From Bacteroidales bacterium UBA1745 (GTDB taxonomy: Bacteria > Bacteroidota > Bacteroidia > Bacteroidales > UBA932), in contig DCHT01000044.1 in assembly GCA_002314885.1 (NCBI GenBank), forward strand, positions 41,953-105,952: a DNA stretch of 64,000 bases, written 5' to 3'. Numbering within the stretch: the stretch's first letter is position 1; each line of letters opens with the position of its first letter. The position numbers were made by a program, and so were the translations under genes. Under the pieces are notes generated by a model that did not search any database, was not told the DNA's origin, and worked only from the letters and a program-made list of their open reading frames with translations. This document shows, one piece after another, positions 31,169-39,740 of this stretch.

Positions 31169-32584
31169 ATGGAAGACAAGACGAAAGAATTAGAAACCAA
31201 AGGTATCGGCGCACTCCTCTTCGCATACGCCTTACCGGCGGTCATCAGCCAGATAATAGCATCCATCTACAATATTGCAGATAGGATATTCCTAGGACAA
31301 GGAGTCAGTGCCCTGGCCATCGCAGGCCTGGGCATTACTATGCCAGTGATGAACATAATCCACGCCTTCGGCTCTCTCGTGGGCGCCGGCTCTTCAGCCA
31401 GGATGTCGATAGTGCTGGGCAAGAAGGACGTGCGCTGGGCAGAGAACATCCTCGGCAACAGCCTCCTGCTGACCTTCTTCTTCGGTGCTCTCTTCCTGAG
31501 TTTCGGCTATGGCTTCCTCGACCAGATACTGGGCCTCTTCGGAGCGTCTTCCGAGACATTGGAATATGCCAGGACCTATATGCTCATCGTGCTTCCGGGT
31601 ATGTTCCTGACTACTCTGACCTTCAACCTCACCGGTCTGATGCGTGCTTCCGGCTATCCTATGAAGTCGATGGCCATACTCGTGAGCGGTGCGGTGCTGA
31701 ATATGATCCTCGACCCCATCTTCATCTTCGTATTCAAGTGGGGAATCGCCGGTGCCGCCTGGGCAACTACCATTTCTATGGCTATGACGGGCATACTTTC
31801 AGTGGCTCATTTCTGCAGTCCGAAGTCCTTCATACGCTTCCGCAGGCACGCCTGGAAACCGAGGTTCTACATATTCAAGAACATACTTCTCATAGGCATC
31901 AGCCCGTTCTCTATGAACGTGGCCGCCTCTGCCGTAGTGGCTCTGCTGAACAGCCAGCTCATCAAGTACGGCTCTATGCTCTCGGGCAGTTACGGCAGTC
32001 AGGCAGGCGACCTCGCGGTGGGCGTCTATGGCGTCTGCAACACCTTTGCAAGCCTTATGGTGATGCTCGTCATCGGCCTCTGCCAGGGTATGCAGCCTAT
32101 TGCCGGATATAACTACGGTGCCGGTCATCCGGATAGGCTGAAGAGGGTATATGTCCTCGCTTTGCTCTCCAATGTCAGCGTCTGCACCTTCGGCGCGATA
32201 CTCGGAGTTTCCTTCCCTGGTGCAATGGCCAGGATGTTCACCAATGATGCCTCCCTCATCGAGATGGCCAGGCCGGCGATGAGATATATTATGGTGATGT
32301 TCCCGCTCATCGGCTTCACCATCACCAATTCCCAGTTCTTCCAGTCCATTGACAAGCCTTGGATCGCAATCGTGACTTCGCTCAGCAGGCAGGTTATCTT
32401 CCTTCTGCCGATGATGTATCTCGTGCCGCTGATATATATGGCCTGTGGTGGCATCGGGCTCCACGGAATATGGGCAAGTATGACCGCAAGCGACGTGATG
32501 GGAGCGATGCTCGCCGCAATTCTTCTGTCAACCCAGCTCAAGGTGTTCAGAAAAAATGTATCTTTGGAGACAAGCACGAAATAA
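31169..32584 (+). CDS. MATE family efflux transporter
   Basis: The protein has 471 residues and about twelve membrane segments, an inner-membrane cation-coupled exporter of the NorM/DinF class. The N-terminal LPAVISQIIASIYNIADRIFLGQGVSALAIAGLGITMPVMNI is typical, as is the pseudo-repeat beginning around residue 240 (ISPFSMNVAASAVVALLNSQL). The exported compound cannot be inferred. It precedes upp by 15 bases. Confidence 0.92.
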   Translation: MEDKTKELETKGIGALLFAYALPAVISQIIASIYNIADRIFLGQGVSALAIAGLGITMPVMNIIHAFGSLVGAGSSARMSIVLGKKDVRWAENILGNSLLLTFFFGALFLSFGYGFLDQILGLFGASSETLEYARTYMLIVLPGMFLTTLTFNLTGLMRASGYPMKSMAILVSGAVLNMILDPIFIFVFKWGIAGAAWATTISMAMTGILSVAHFCSPKSFIRFRRHAWKPRFYIFKNILLIGISPFSMNVAASAVVALLNSQLIKYGSMLSGSYGSQAGDLAVGVYGVCNTFASLMVMLVIGLCQGMQPIAGYNYGAGHPDRLKRVYVLALLSNVSVCTFGAILGVSFPGAMARMFTNDASLIEMARPAMRYIMVMFPLIGFTITNSQFFQSIDKPWIAIVTSLSRQVIFLLPMMYLVPLIYMACGGIGLHGIWASMTASDVMGAMLAAILLSTQLKVFRKNVSLETSTK

Positions 32585-32599
32585 CCAAATCCAAACAAT

Positions 32600-33229
32600 A
32601 TGAGCAAGGTACATCTTATCGACCATCCGATGATCCAGCATAAGCTGACGATTATGCGTGACAAGGAAACTCCATCCAGCCTCTTCAGGCAGCTTCTCTA
32701 TGAAATATCCCTCCTTATGGGCTATGAAGTGACCCGCGACTTCCCGCTTGAGGACGTGGAAGTGGAGACTCCGCTCGAGAAGGCTACGCTCAAGAGAATC
32801 GCCGGCAAGAAGGTCGCCATCGTGCCTATCCTCCGCGCCGGTCTCGGTATGGTGGACGGTCTGCGTGACCTCATCCCAGTAGCACGTGTAGGCCATATCG
32901 GTCTCTATCGCGATGAGACTACTCACAAGCCTGTGCCTTACTACTGCAAGTTCCCTAAGGGCATCGAGCAGCGTATGTGCATACTTACCGACCCTATGCT
33001 CGCAACTGGCGGAAGCGCTGCTGACGCCATCGACCTGGTGAAGCAGCACGGCTGCCTCGATATCCGTCTTATGTGCCTCGTGGCTGCTCCGGAAGGCATC
33101 GCAGCAGTGCAGGAGAGGCATCCTGACGTGGATATCTACGTGGCTGCCATCGACCGCGAACTCAACGAAAACTGTTACATCCTCCCTGGTCTCGGCGACG
33201 CAGGCGACAGAATCTTCGGAACCAAGTAA
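32600..33229 (+). CDS. upp: uracil phosphoribosyltransferase
   Basis: The protein has 209 residues. It makes UMP from uracil and PRPP in pyrimidine salvage. Family motifs include [28 protein letters not shown], the PRPP loop [16 protein letters not shown] and the uracil-binding [17 protein letters not shown] at the C-terminus. It ends in TAATG shared with the next gene's start. Confidence 0.96.
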   Translation: MSKVHLIDHPMIQHKLTIMRDKETPSSLFRQLLYEISLLMGYEVTRDFPLEDVEVETPLEKATLKRIAGKKVAIVPILRAGLGMVDGLRDLIPVARVGHIGLYRDETTHKPVPYYCKFPKGIEQRMCILTDPMLATGGSAADAIDLVKQHGCLDIRLMCLVAAPEGIAAVQERHPDVDIYVAAIDRELNENCYILPGLGDAGDRIFGTK

Positions 33230-34188
33230 TGAAGAAAGGCGCAAAGATTTTCCTGTGGGTACTGGGAGTACTCGCAGTGCTGGTGCTCGCCCTCGGTCTG
33301 GGTGGCGGTGCGTATATGGTTGAATACGGCCTCGGACCTCACGACATTGGTCCTGAGAAGCAGGCCCGCGACCGTGCCAAGCTGAACGAAAGCTATCCTC
33401 TCCTCGAGGAGTGGCTCGATTCCCTTGAGGCCAACGGCATTATGCAGGACACCACCGTCATCGATGACGAAGGTTTCAAGATCAACAGCTACTATGCTTC
33501 TGCGGACGAGAACGTCGGCAAGACTGCTGTCATCGTTCACGGCTGGACCAGCAATCCTGCCCAGATGATGATGATCGCCAGGATGTTCAGGGATTCCCTC
33601 GGCTACAATATTATGGTGCCTAGCCTCAACTGCCACGCTATGAGCGAGGGCGACGGCATTCAGATGGGCTGGAAGGACCGCCTCGACGTGGAGCAGTGGA
33701 TGGGCATAGCACACGAAATCTTCCAGGACACTCTCCAGGTGGTTCACGGCATCTCAATGGGTGCAGCCACCACAATGATGGTTTCCGGCGACGAACTGCC
33801 TGAATATGTGCGCGGCTTCATAGAGGACTGCGGCTATTCTTCAGTCTGGGACCAGTTCAAGAAGGAACTCAAGGGCCAGTTCGGTCTCCCGACTTTCCCT
33901 ATCCTGAACGGTGCCAACTTCGTCTGCCGCTGCAAGTTCGGCTGGGGCTTCAAGGAGGCTTCTTCAGTGAAGCAGCTCGCCAAGTGCGACAAGCCTATGC
34001 TCTTCATCCACGGCGACAATGACGACTTCGTACTCACCGAGAACGTCTATAGGAACTACGATGCCAAGGTCAATGGCTACAGGCAGATGTGGATCACCGC
34101 AGGCTGCAAGCACGCCCGCTCATACGCAGACTATCCTGACGAATACGTTGCGACTGTGAGGACCTTCCTCGCCGAGCACGTGGAATAA
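33229..34188 (+). CDS. alpha/beta hydrolase, membrane-anchored or exported
   Basis: The protein has 319 residues. An N-terminal hydrophobic segment (about 7-30) serves as signal anchor. The alpha/beta hydrolase fold shows HGWTSNP (104-110, oxyanion side), the nucleophile Ser176 in GISMG, an Asp in FIHGDNDDFV and a late His in AGCKHARSY. Similar proteins are annotated as serine aminopeptidase or lysophospholipase-like; the substrate is not evident. It overlaps upp by one base. Confidence 0.88.
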   Translation: MKKGAKIFLWVLGVLAVLVLALGLGGGAYMVEYGLGPHDIGPEKQARDRAKLNESYPLLEEWLDSLEANGIMQDTTVIDDEGFKINSYYASADENVGKTAVIVHGWTSNPAQMMMIARMFRDSLGYNIMVPSLNCHAMSEGDGIQMGWKDRLDVEQWMGIAHEIFQDTLQVVHGISMGAATTMMVSGDELPEYVRGFIEDCGYSSVWDQFKKELKGQFGLPTFPILNGANFVCRCKFGWGFKEASSVKQLAKCDKPMLFIHGDNDDFVLTENVYRNYDAKVNGYRQMWITAGCKHARSYADYPDEYVATVRTFLAEHVE

Positions 34189-34194
34189 GTTCAG

Positions 34195-34728
34195 TCATTC
34201 CCAGATAACGCGCGCCCTGTCTATCAGGACGCGCTTTTTGTTTCCCTTGCTGCCTACTATGATGCAGTTGGCGGCAATATCGGCGTTCAGCTGGCTGCAG
34301 ACCTGCTTGCGCAGCAGGTAGCGCTGGGTGTCAAGGGAATTGGAATACGGGTCCATCAGCCTCTCCACCGTCCTTTCAACTGCCTCCTGGGACTCTCTTG
34401 GGCTCAGCCTTCTGTAGTATTCCCCAAATTCCTCCCGATAGCAGGGGAGTCCCTTGAAGAGTATGCCCTCGGGATGCCTCAGGAACAGCAGGAAAAGAGC
34501 CTTCGGCAAGGGCCTGAGCTTCAGCAGATAACCGTTTACACGTATCTGAAGTTCCTTGCTGACCGTCACCGTGGCTTCGCCGCTGTCCTCGCTCCTGTAC
34601 TCCGCCTGTGCTTCCTCAAGACCTTTTGTGCCTCTCAGTGCCGCCAGTATCAAAGCACGCCCTATATAGTATTCTTCCATAAAACTGTTTTCCATAAAAA
34701 TAGGCATCGCGGATGGAAGCAATTTCAC
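34195..34728 (-). CDS. hypothetical protein with a helical, basic C-terminal half
   Basis: The longest frame gives 177 residues. Alternative in-frame ATG starts at 34707, 34695 and 34680 are possible; the last (MEEYYIGRALILAALRG) gives a cleaner protein. Residues from about 72 contain LRPLPKALFLLFLRHPEGILFKGL and SPRESQEAVERTVERLMDPYSNSLDTQRYLLRKQ, and the end is RVLIDRARVIWE. I recall this layout in uncharacterised Bacteroidota proteins, and it has some resemblance to a winged-helix arrangement, but I would not claim DNA binding. It stands alone on the minus strand, convergent with the hydrolase. Confidence 0.65.
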   Translation of the reverse strand: MKLLPSAMPIFMENSFMEEYYIGRALILAALRGTKGLEEAQAEYRSEDSGEATVTVSKELQIRVNGYLLKLRPLPKALFLLFLRHPEGILFKGLPCYREEFGEYYRRLSPRESQEAVERTVERLMDPYSNSLDTQRYLLRKQVCSQLNADIAANCIIVGSKGNKKRVLIDRARVIWE

Positions 34729-34787
34729 TAATTGAATATTTTTTGTTGAGATTTGAATAAATACATCTTTTTGAGATTAGAAATTAG

Positions 34788-34795
34788 TATATTTG
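34788..34795 (+). promoter_or_regulatory. -7 box of fhs promoter
   Basis: TATATTTG matches TAnnTTTG, 31 bases before the fhs ATG. TTTG candidates upstream (34770-34773 and 34752-34755) have non-standard spacing. Confidence 0.6.
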
Positions 34796-34826
34796 AGGAC
34801 TGATTTAACAATAATTGATACTAAAA

Positions 34827-36494
34827 ATGAAAACCGACATTGAAATTGCAAGGGAAGCCGTTCTTAAGCCAATAGGCGAAATCGCCGACGGACTCGGAAT
34901 CTCACGTGACATCCTCGAACCATACGGAAAATATATAGCAAAGGTTCCTTACGAACTTATAGACAAGGAGAAGATGGCCAAGAGCAAGCTCATCCTCGTC
35001 ACTGCAATCACCCCGACCAAGGCGGGCATTGGCAAGACCACTGTTTCCGTAGGTCTGGCCCTCGGTATGGCAAAGACCGGCCGCAAGGCTGTCCTCGCTC
35101 TCCGCGAACCTTCCCTCGGACCTTGCTTCGGTATGAAGGGCGGTGCTGCCGGCGGCGGATATGCCCAGGTGGTGCCTATGGAGAAGATCAACCTCCATTT
35201 CACTGGTGACTTCCACGCAATTACTTCGGCCAACAATATGATTTCCGCCCTTCTGGACAACTATATCTACCAGAAGAGGGCAGAGGGCTTCCAGATGAAG
35301 GAAATCCTCTGGAAGAGGGTTATGGACGTGAACGACCGTTCTCTCCGTCAGATAATGACCTGCCTCGGACCGGCCTCCAACGGCGATCCTCACGAGTCAG
35401 GCTTCGATATCACCCCTGCATCCGAGATTATGGCAATCCTCTGCCTCTCAAGGGACCTCGACGACCTCCGCAGGCGCATTGACAACATCCTCCTGGGCTA
35501 CACTATGGACGACCAGCCTCTCAAGGTCAAGGACCTCGGCATCGGCGGCGCCATCACGGTGCTCCTCAAGGATGCCCTCAATCCAAACCTCGTGCAGACT
35601 ACGGAGAACACTCCAGCCTTCATCCACGGCGGTCCTTTCGCAAACATCGCCCACGGCTGCAACTCCATCATCGCCACCAGGATGGCTATGACCTTCGGCG
35701 ACTATGTGATCACTGAGGCAGGCTTCGCCGCTGACCTCGGTGCCGAGAAGTTCCTCGACATCAAGTGCCGCGCAGCAGGCATTCAGCCGGCCCTCACCGT
35801 AATCGTGGCTACTCTCCAGGGCCTCAAGATGCACGGCGGAGTGGCAGCAGAGGACCTCAAGCAGCCTAATCCACAGGCTGTGCAGGACGGTTTCTGCAAC
35901 CTCGACAGGCATATCGCGAACCTCCAGGGCTTCGGTCAGACCGTGCTCGTATGCTTCAACCAGTTCGCTGCTGACACCGAGGAGGAGATGGATCTCGTTC
36001 GTAAGCACTGCGCTGAACTCGGAGTTCCGTTCGCAATCAACAATGCATTCAACGAAGGCGGCACAGGCGCTATGGCCCTCGCCGACCTCGTGGCAAAGAC
36101 TATTGAGGAGAACCCTTCCAAGCCGCTTCAGAACACCTATCCTCTCGAGGCAAGCATCGAGGACAAGATCGAGGCAGTTTGTACTAAGATTTACGGTGCC
36201 GACGGCGTGAACTTCAGCGAACTTGCCAAGAAGCACATCGCTGTGGCTGTGGCCGGCGGTTACGACAAGTTCCCAGTCTGCATTGCCAAGACCCAGTATT
36301 CATTCTCACAGGATCCTAAGGCCTATGGTTCCCCTAAGGGTTACACCATCGACATCCAGGATATAGTAATCAACGCCGGTGCGGAGATGATAGTCGCAAT
36401 CGCAGGCTCCATCATCCGTATGCCAGGTCTTCCTAAGTCCCCTCAGGCCCTGAGGATTGACCTCGTAAACGGCGAAATCGAAGGACTCAGCTAA
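34827..36494 (+). CDS. fhs: formate--tetrahydrofolate ligase
   Basis: The protein has 555 residues. It makes 10-formyl-tetrahydrofolate from formate, ATP and THF, feeding one-carbon units into purine synthesis and other uses in anaerobes. The P-loop [10 protein letters not shown] is at 62-71, and [35 protein letters not shown] [12 protein letters not shown] and the C-terminal [14 protein letters not shown] are diagnostic. ATG at 34827 is preferred to TTG at 34815 because family proteins begin with MKTDIEIA. It is followed by manC after three bases. Confidence 0.96.
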   Translation: MKTDIEIAREAVLKPIGEIADGLGISRDILEPYGKYIAKVPYELIDKEKMAKSKLILVTAITPTKAGIGKTTVSVGLALGMAKTGRKAVLALREPSLGPCFGMKGGAAGGGYAQVVPMEKINLHFTGDFHAITSANNMISALLDNYIYQKRAEGFQMKEILWKRVMDVNDRSLRQIMTCLGPASNGDPHESGFDITPASEIMAILCLSRDLDDLRRRIDNILLGYTMDDQPLKVKDLGIGGAITVLLKDALNPNLVQTTENTPAFIHGGPFANIAHGCNSIIATRMAMTFGDYVITEAGFAADLGAEKFLDIKCRAAGIQPALTVIVATLQGLKMHGGVAAEDLKQPNPQAVQDGFCNLDRHIANLQGFGQTVLVCFNQFAADTEEEMDLVRKHCAELGVPFAINNAFNEGGTGAMALADLVAKTIEENPSKPLQNTYPLEASIEDKIEAVCTKIYGADGVNFSELAKKHIAVAVAGGYDKFPVCIAKTQYSFSQDPKAYGSPKGYTIDIQDIVINAGAEMIVAIAGSIIRMPGLPKSPQALRIDLVNGEIEGLS

Positions 36495-36497
36495 AAA

Positions 36498-37547
36498 ATG
36501 AGCGTACACGTACTTATAATGGCAGGTGGCATCGGCAGCAGGTTCTGGCCGATGAGTACCCGTGAATATCCAAAGCAGTTCATCGACGTTATGGGCGTCG
36601 GCAGGACTATGATACAGATGACTTTCGACCGCTTCTGCAAGGGGGAGGGAGCCATCTGCAGCCCTGAGAACGTGTGGGTTGCGACTTCCGCTTCCTATGC
36701 GGACATAGTTGCTGAACAGATCCCTGAGATTCCTGCGGGCAACATACTCGTCGAGCCAGTGGGCCGCAATACGGCTCCCTGCATCGCCCTGGCCAGCTGG
36801 AAGATTCGCCGCGTGGATGAGGACGCGAACATAGTCGTGACTCCGTCCGATGCGCTCGTGCTCGACACTGCCGAATACAGGCGCGTCATCCGCAAGGCCT
36901 TGGAATTCACGGCAGATTCCTCCGCCATTGTAACCGTGGGCATCAAGCCTGTACGCCCGGAGACCGGATACGGCTATATTGAACTGCCTGAGGGCGCAGC
37001 GGAAGGAAAGGTCGTGAAATTCAAGGAAAAACCCGACCTGGAGACTGCCAAGGCCTATCTGGCTGCCGGAAACTATCTCTGGAATGCTGGAATCTTCGTG
37101 TGGAATATACGTACCATCACAGCCGCCTTGAAGGCATACGCGCCTCAGATTGCCGGAGTGATGGACGAACTCTCCGTTTCCTTCGACAGCGCTCAGGAGA
37201 AGAGCGAGACCGAAAGGCTCTTCCCGACCTGCGAGAAGATCAGCATCGACTATGCAGTTATGGAGAAGTCGGACGAGATATACACCCTTCCGGGAGATTT
37301 CGGCTGGTCCGATCTGGGCACCTGGGGTTCCCTCAGGACGAATCTGCCTAAGGATGAGCAGGGCAACGCAGTAGTGAGCGACGCCGAGGTGCGCCTCTTC
37401 GAATGCGAGGGCTGCGTCGTCCACTCAACGGGCGGAAAACAACTCGTCCTTCAAGGCCTGAAAGATTGTATCGTGGCCCAGAAGGACGGAAGGTTGTTGG
37501 TCTGCTCCCTCGATCAGGAACAGCGTATCAGGGAATTCTCTGAATAA
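36498..37547 (+). CDS. manC: mannose-1-phosphate guanylyltransferase
   Basis: The protein has 349 residues. It forms GDP-mannose from mannose-1-phosphate and GTP for surface glycans. The nucleotidyltransferase signature MAGGIGSRFWPMS is at the N-terminus. PVGRNTAPCIALA, EKPDLETAKAYL, YLWNAGIFVWN and the end of the beta-helix region (CIVAQKDGRLLVC) are typical. It is the short form without the phosphomannose isomerase domain of bifunctional ManC. It converges on the epimerase gene with only a four-base gap. Confidence 0.93.
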   Translation: MSVHVLIMAGGIGSRFWPMSTREYPKQFIDVMGVGRTMIQMTFDRFCKGEGAICSPENVWVATSASYADIVAEQIPEIPAGNILVEPVGRNTAPCIALASWKIRRVDEDANIVVTPSDALVLDTAEYRRVIRKALEFTADSSAIVTVGIKPVRPETGYGYIELPEGAAEGKVVKFKEKPDLETAKAYLAAGNYLWNAGIFVWNIRTITAALKAYAPQIAGVMDELSVSFDSAQEKSETERLFPTCEKISIDYAVMEKSDEIYTLPGDFGWSDLGTWGSLRTNLPKDEQGNAVVSDAEVRLFECEGCVVHSTGGKQLVLQGLKDCIVAQKDGRLLVCSLDQEQRIREFSE

Positions 37548-37551
37548 TCCC

Positions 37552-38688
37552 TTATTTCCTTACACCGAATTTGTAGATGCAGGTCTGGAGGTACTCACCT
37601 TCAGGCCTGATTACGCTATTAGGGAAGTTAGGATGGTTGATGGCGTCAGGGAAGATCTGAGTCTCGAGGGCGAGGGCTTCACGGAAGTTGAAAGGCTTGC
37701 CGTTCTTGCCGTTGGAGAGGCCGTCGAAGAAGTTTCCTGCATAGAACTGGAGACCAGGCTGGTCGGTGTAGACCTTCATCTCACGGCCGCTGGCAGGCTC
37801 ATAGAGCACTGCTGCGAGTTCAACTGCGCCGGCTTCCTTGCGGTCGAGTACCCAGTTGTGGTCGTAGCCGTTTCCGTTGCGGAGCTGCTGGTCGTCAGCC
37901 TCGATCCTCTCGCCGATGGTGTGAGGCTCGCGGAAGTCGAAAGGAGTGCCTTCTACAGGAGCAATCTCGCCAGTAGGGATGAGGAATTCGTCCACAGGGG
38001 TGGTTGCGCTGGCGAAGATCTGGAGTTCGTTGTCGAGTATGGTGCCGTTGCCTTCTCCCTTGAGGTTGAAGATGCTGTGGTTGGAGAAGTTCATTGGGGT
38101 TGCCTCGTCGGTGAGGGCGTCGTAGGTGATCACGAGGGCGTCATCAGCGGTGAGGGTGTAAGTTACCTGGACTACGATGTCTCCTGGGAAGCCGTCGAGG
38201 CCCTTGTCGTGGAGATATACGAAGGATACGGAGCTGTCGGTCTTCTCTCCGAGGTCCCAAACTACGAGATCCACGCCTTTGAGGCCGCCGTGCAGGGTCT
38301 GGCCGTTGTTGTTCAGAGGCAGGGTGTAGTCCTTGCCGTCCACGCTGAAGCGTCCGGCTGCGATGCGGTTGGCCACAGGACCCACGGTAGGGCCGAGGAA
38401 GCGCTCGCCGGTGTTGTGCACGTATTTGTCGAGGCTGTCATAGCCGAGGATCACGTCCTCGTACTGACCATTGCGGTCAGGGGCGAAGAGGCTGACTACG
38501 CGGCAGCCGAAGTTGGTAGCCTGCATAGTGAGATGACCGCCCTTAGGGGACTTGATGGTGTAGAGCCCGACCTTCTTGCCGTCGAGGGTGTCAGCGAAGT
38601 TCTCCTCCGCCACGAGATTCAGTTTCGGTGCATTGCAGCAGCTGGCCAGCAGAATGGCGGCAGCTGCGAGAATGAGGTTTTTCTTCAT
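37552..38688 (-). CDS. galM: aldose 1-epimerase, lipoprotein form
   Basis: The protein has 378 residues. A lipoprotein signal ends at LLASCC (Cys17), so the enzyme acts in the periplasm or at the outer membrane, not in the cytoplasm. It would interconvert alpha and beta anomers of sugars before uptake. Signatures are GPTVGPVANRIAAGRF, the catalytic-region LHGGLKG, NFSNHSIFNL and the YDHNWVL-like GYDHNWVLD. It is the last gene of the minus-strand run, 11 bases after asnA. Confidence 0.92.
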   Translation of the reverse strand: MKKNLILAAAAILLASCCNAPKLNLVAEENFADTLDGKKVGLYTIKSPKGGHLTMQATNFGCRVVSLFAPDRNGQYEDVILGYDSLDKYVHNTGERFLGPTVGPVANRIAAGRFSVDGKDYTLPLNNNGQTLHGGLKGVDLVVWDLGEKTDSSVSFVYLHDKGLDGFPGDIVVQVTYTLTADDALVITYDALTDEATPMNFSNHSIFNLKGEGNGTILDNELQIFASATTPVDEFLIPTGEIAPVEGTPFDFREPHTIGERIEADDQQLRNGNGYDHNWVLDRKEAGAVELAAVLYEPASGREMKVYTDQPGLQFYAGNFFDGLSNGKNGKPFNFREALALETQIFPDAINHPNFPNSVIRPEGEYLQTCIYKFGVRK

Positions 38689-38699
38689 ATTATATTATA

Positions 38700-39734
38700 T
38701 TATACTAAGTCGATTCCGGCAGCCGCGCATTCCTCTCTCATAGAGTCAGGCCAGATGCTGCACTGTATTTCGCCTATATGGGCCTTCCTGAGAAGGTACA
38801 TACAGAGGCGGGACTGTCCTATGCCGCCGCCGATGGTGTAGGGGAGTTCGCCTGCGAGCAGCCTCTTGTGGAACATAAGATCCGCCTTCCATTCCTGGCC
38901 GCGTTCGGCGAGCTGGCGCTTCATTGCCTCCTCGTCCACGCGTATGCCCATTGAGGACACTTCGAACGCCCTTTCAAGTACCGGGTTCCAGAGCATAATG
39001 TCACCGTTGAGACCGTAGAAGCCTTCTGAGTTAGGGGTGCTCCAGTCGTCGTAGTCTGCGGCACGGCCGTCGTGGATGCTGCCGTCGCTGAGCTTGCAGC
39101 CTATGCCCATAATGAACACGGCCTTGTGCTCCTTGACGATGGCGTCCTCGCGCTCCCTCGGAGTCTTGCCAGGATACTTCTGCAGAAGTTCCTCTGCGCT
39201 GATGAAATAGATGTCCTCAGGCAGCTGTGGCTCGATCTGAGGGAACTCCACATAGAGTTTGTTCTCGGTGACCTTGATGGCCTCGTAGATGCGCCTTACG
39301 GTCTTGCGGAGGAAGTCCAGGTTGCGGTCCTCCTTGCGGATGACCTTCTCCCAGTCCCACTGGTCCACGTAGATGGAATGGAGGTTGTCCAGTTCCTCGT
39401 CCGGACGCAGGGCGTTCATATCGGTATAGAGGCCACGGCCGGGCTGTACGCCCATTTCTCCGAGCTTGAGTCTCTTCCATTTTGCGAGGGAATGCACCAC
39501 TTCCGCCTGCCTTTCATTCATATCCTTGATAGGGAAGCGCACGGGGCGCTCCACGCTGTTGAGGTCATCGTTGATGCCCGTGCCGGTAAGCACGACCATA
39601 GGGGCAGTCACACGAAGGAGTGCGAGCTGTGCTGAGAGATTGTCCTGGAACATATCCTTGACGGCCTTGATGGCCTTCTCTGTTTCCTCTTTGGTTCCGA
39701 GGATGTTCCTGTAGTTCTTAGGGATGTAAGTCAT
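38700..39734 (-). CDS. asnA: aspartate--ammonia ligase (asparagine synthetase A)
   Basis: The protein has 344 residues. It makes asparagine from aspartate, ammonia and ATP. It has the fold of class II aminoacyl-tRNA synthetases, and the AsnA patterns LYTDMNALRPDEELDNLHSIYVDQWDWEK, FIMGIGCKL and PYTIGGGIGQSRLCMYLLRKAHIGE are all present. The reliance on ammonia rather than glutamine fits an ammonia-rich anaerobic habitat. It is six bases from the amidase gene. Confidence 0.95.
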   Translation of the reverse strand: MTYIPKNYRNILGTKEETEKAIKAVKDMFQDNLSAQLALLRVTAPMVVLTGTGINDDLNSVERPVRFPIKDMNERQAEVVHSLAKWKRLKLGEMGVQPGRGLYTDMNALRPDEELDNLHSIYVDQWDWEKVIRKEDRNLDFLRKTVRRIYEAIKVTENKLYVEFPQIEPQLPEDIYFISAEELLQKYPGKTPREREDAIVKEHKAVFIMGIGCKLSDGSIHDGRAADYDDWSTPNSEGFYGLNGDIMLWNPVLERAFEVSSMGIRVDEEAMKRQLAERGQEWKADLMFHKRLLAGELPYTIGGGIGQSRLCMYLLRKAHIGEIQCSIWPDSMREECAAAGIDLV

Positions 39735-39740
39735 ATCGTT

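Noticed and set aside
37633..38841. 402-codon open frame on the plus strand
   Set aside because: Antisense to the aldose epimerase and asnA; acidic, motif-free composition typical of a shadow frame.
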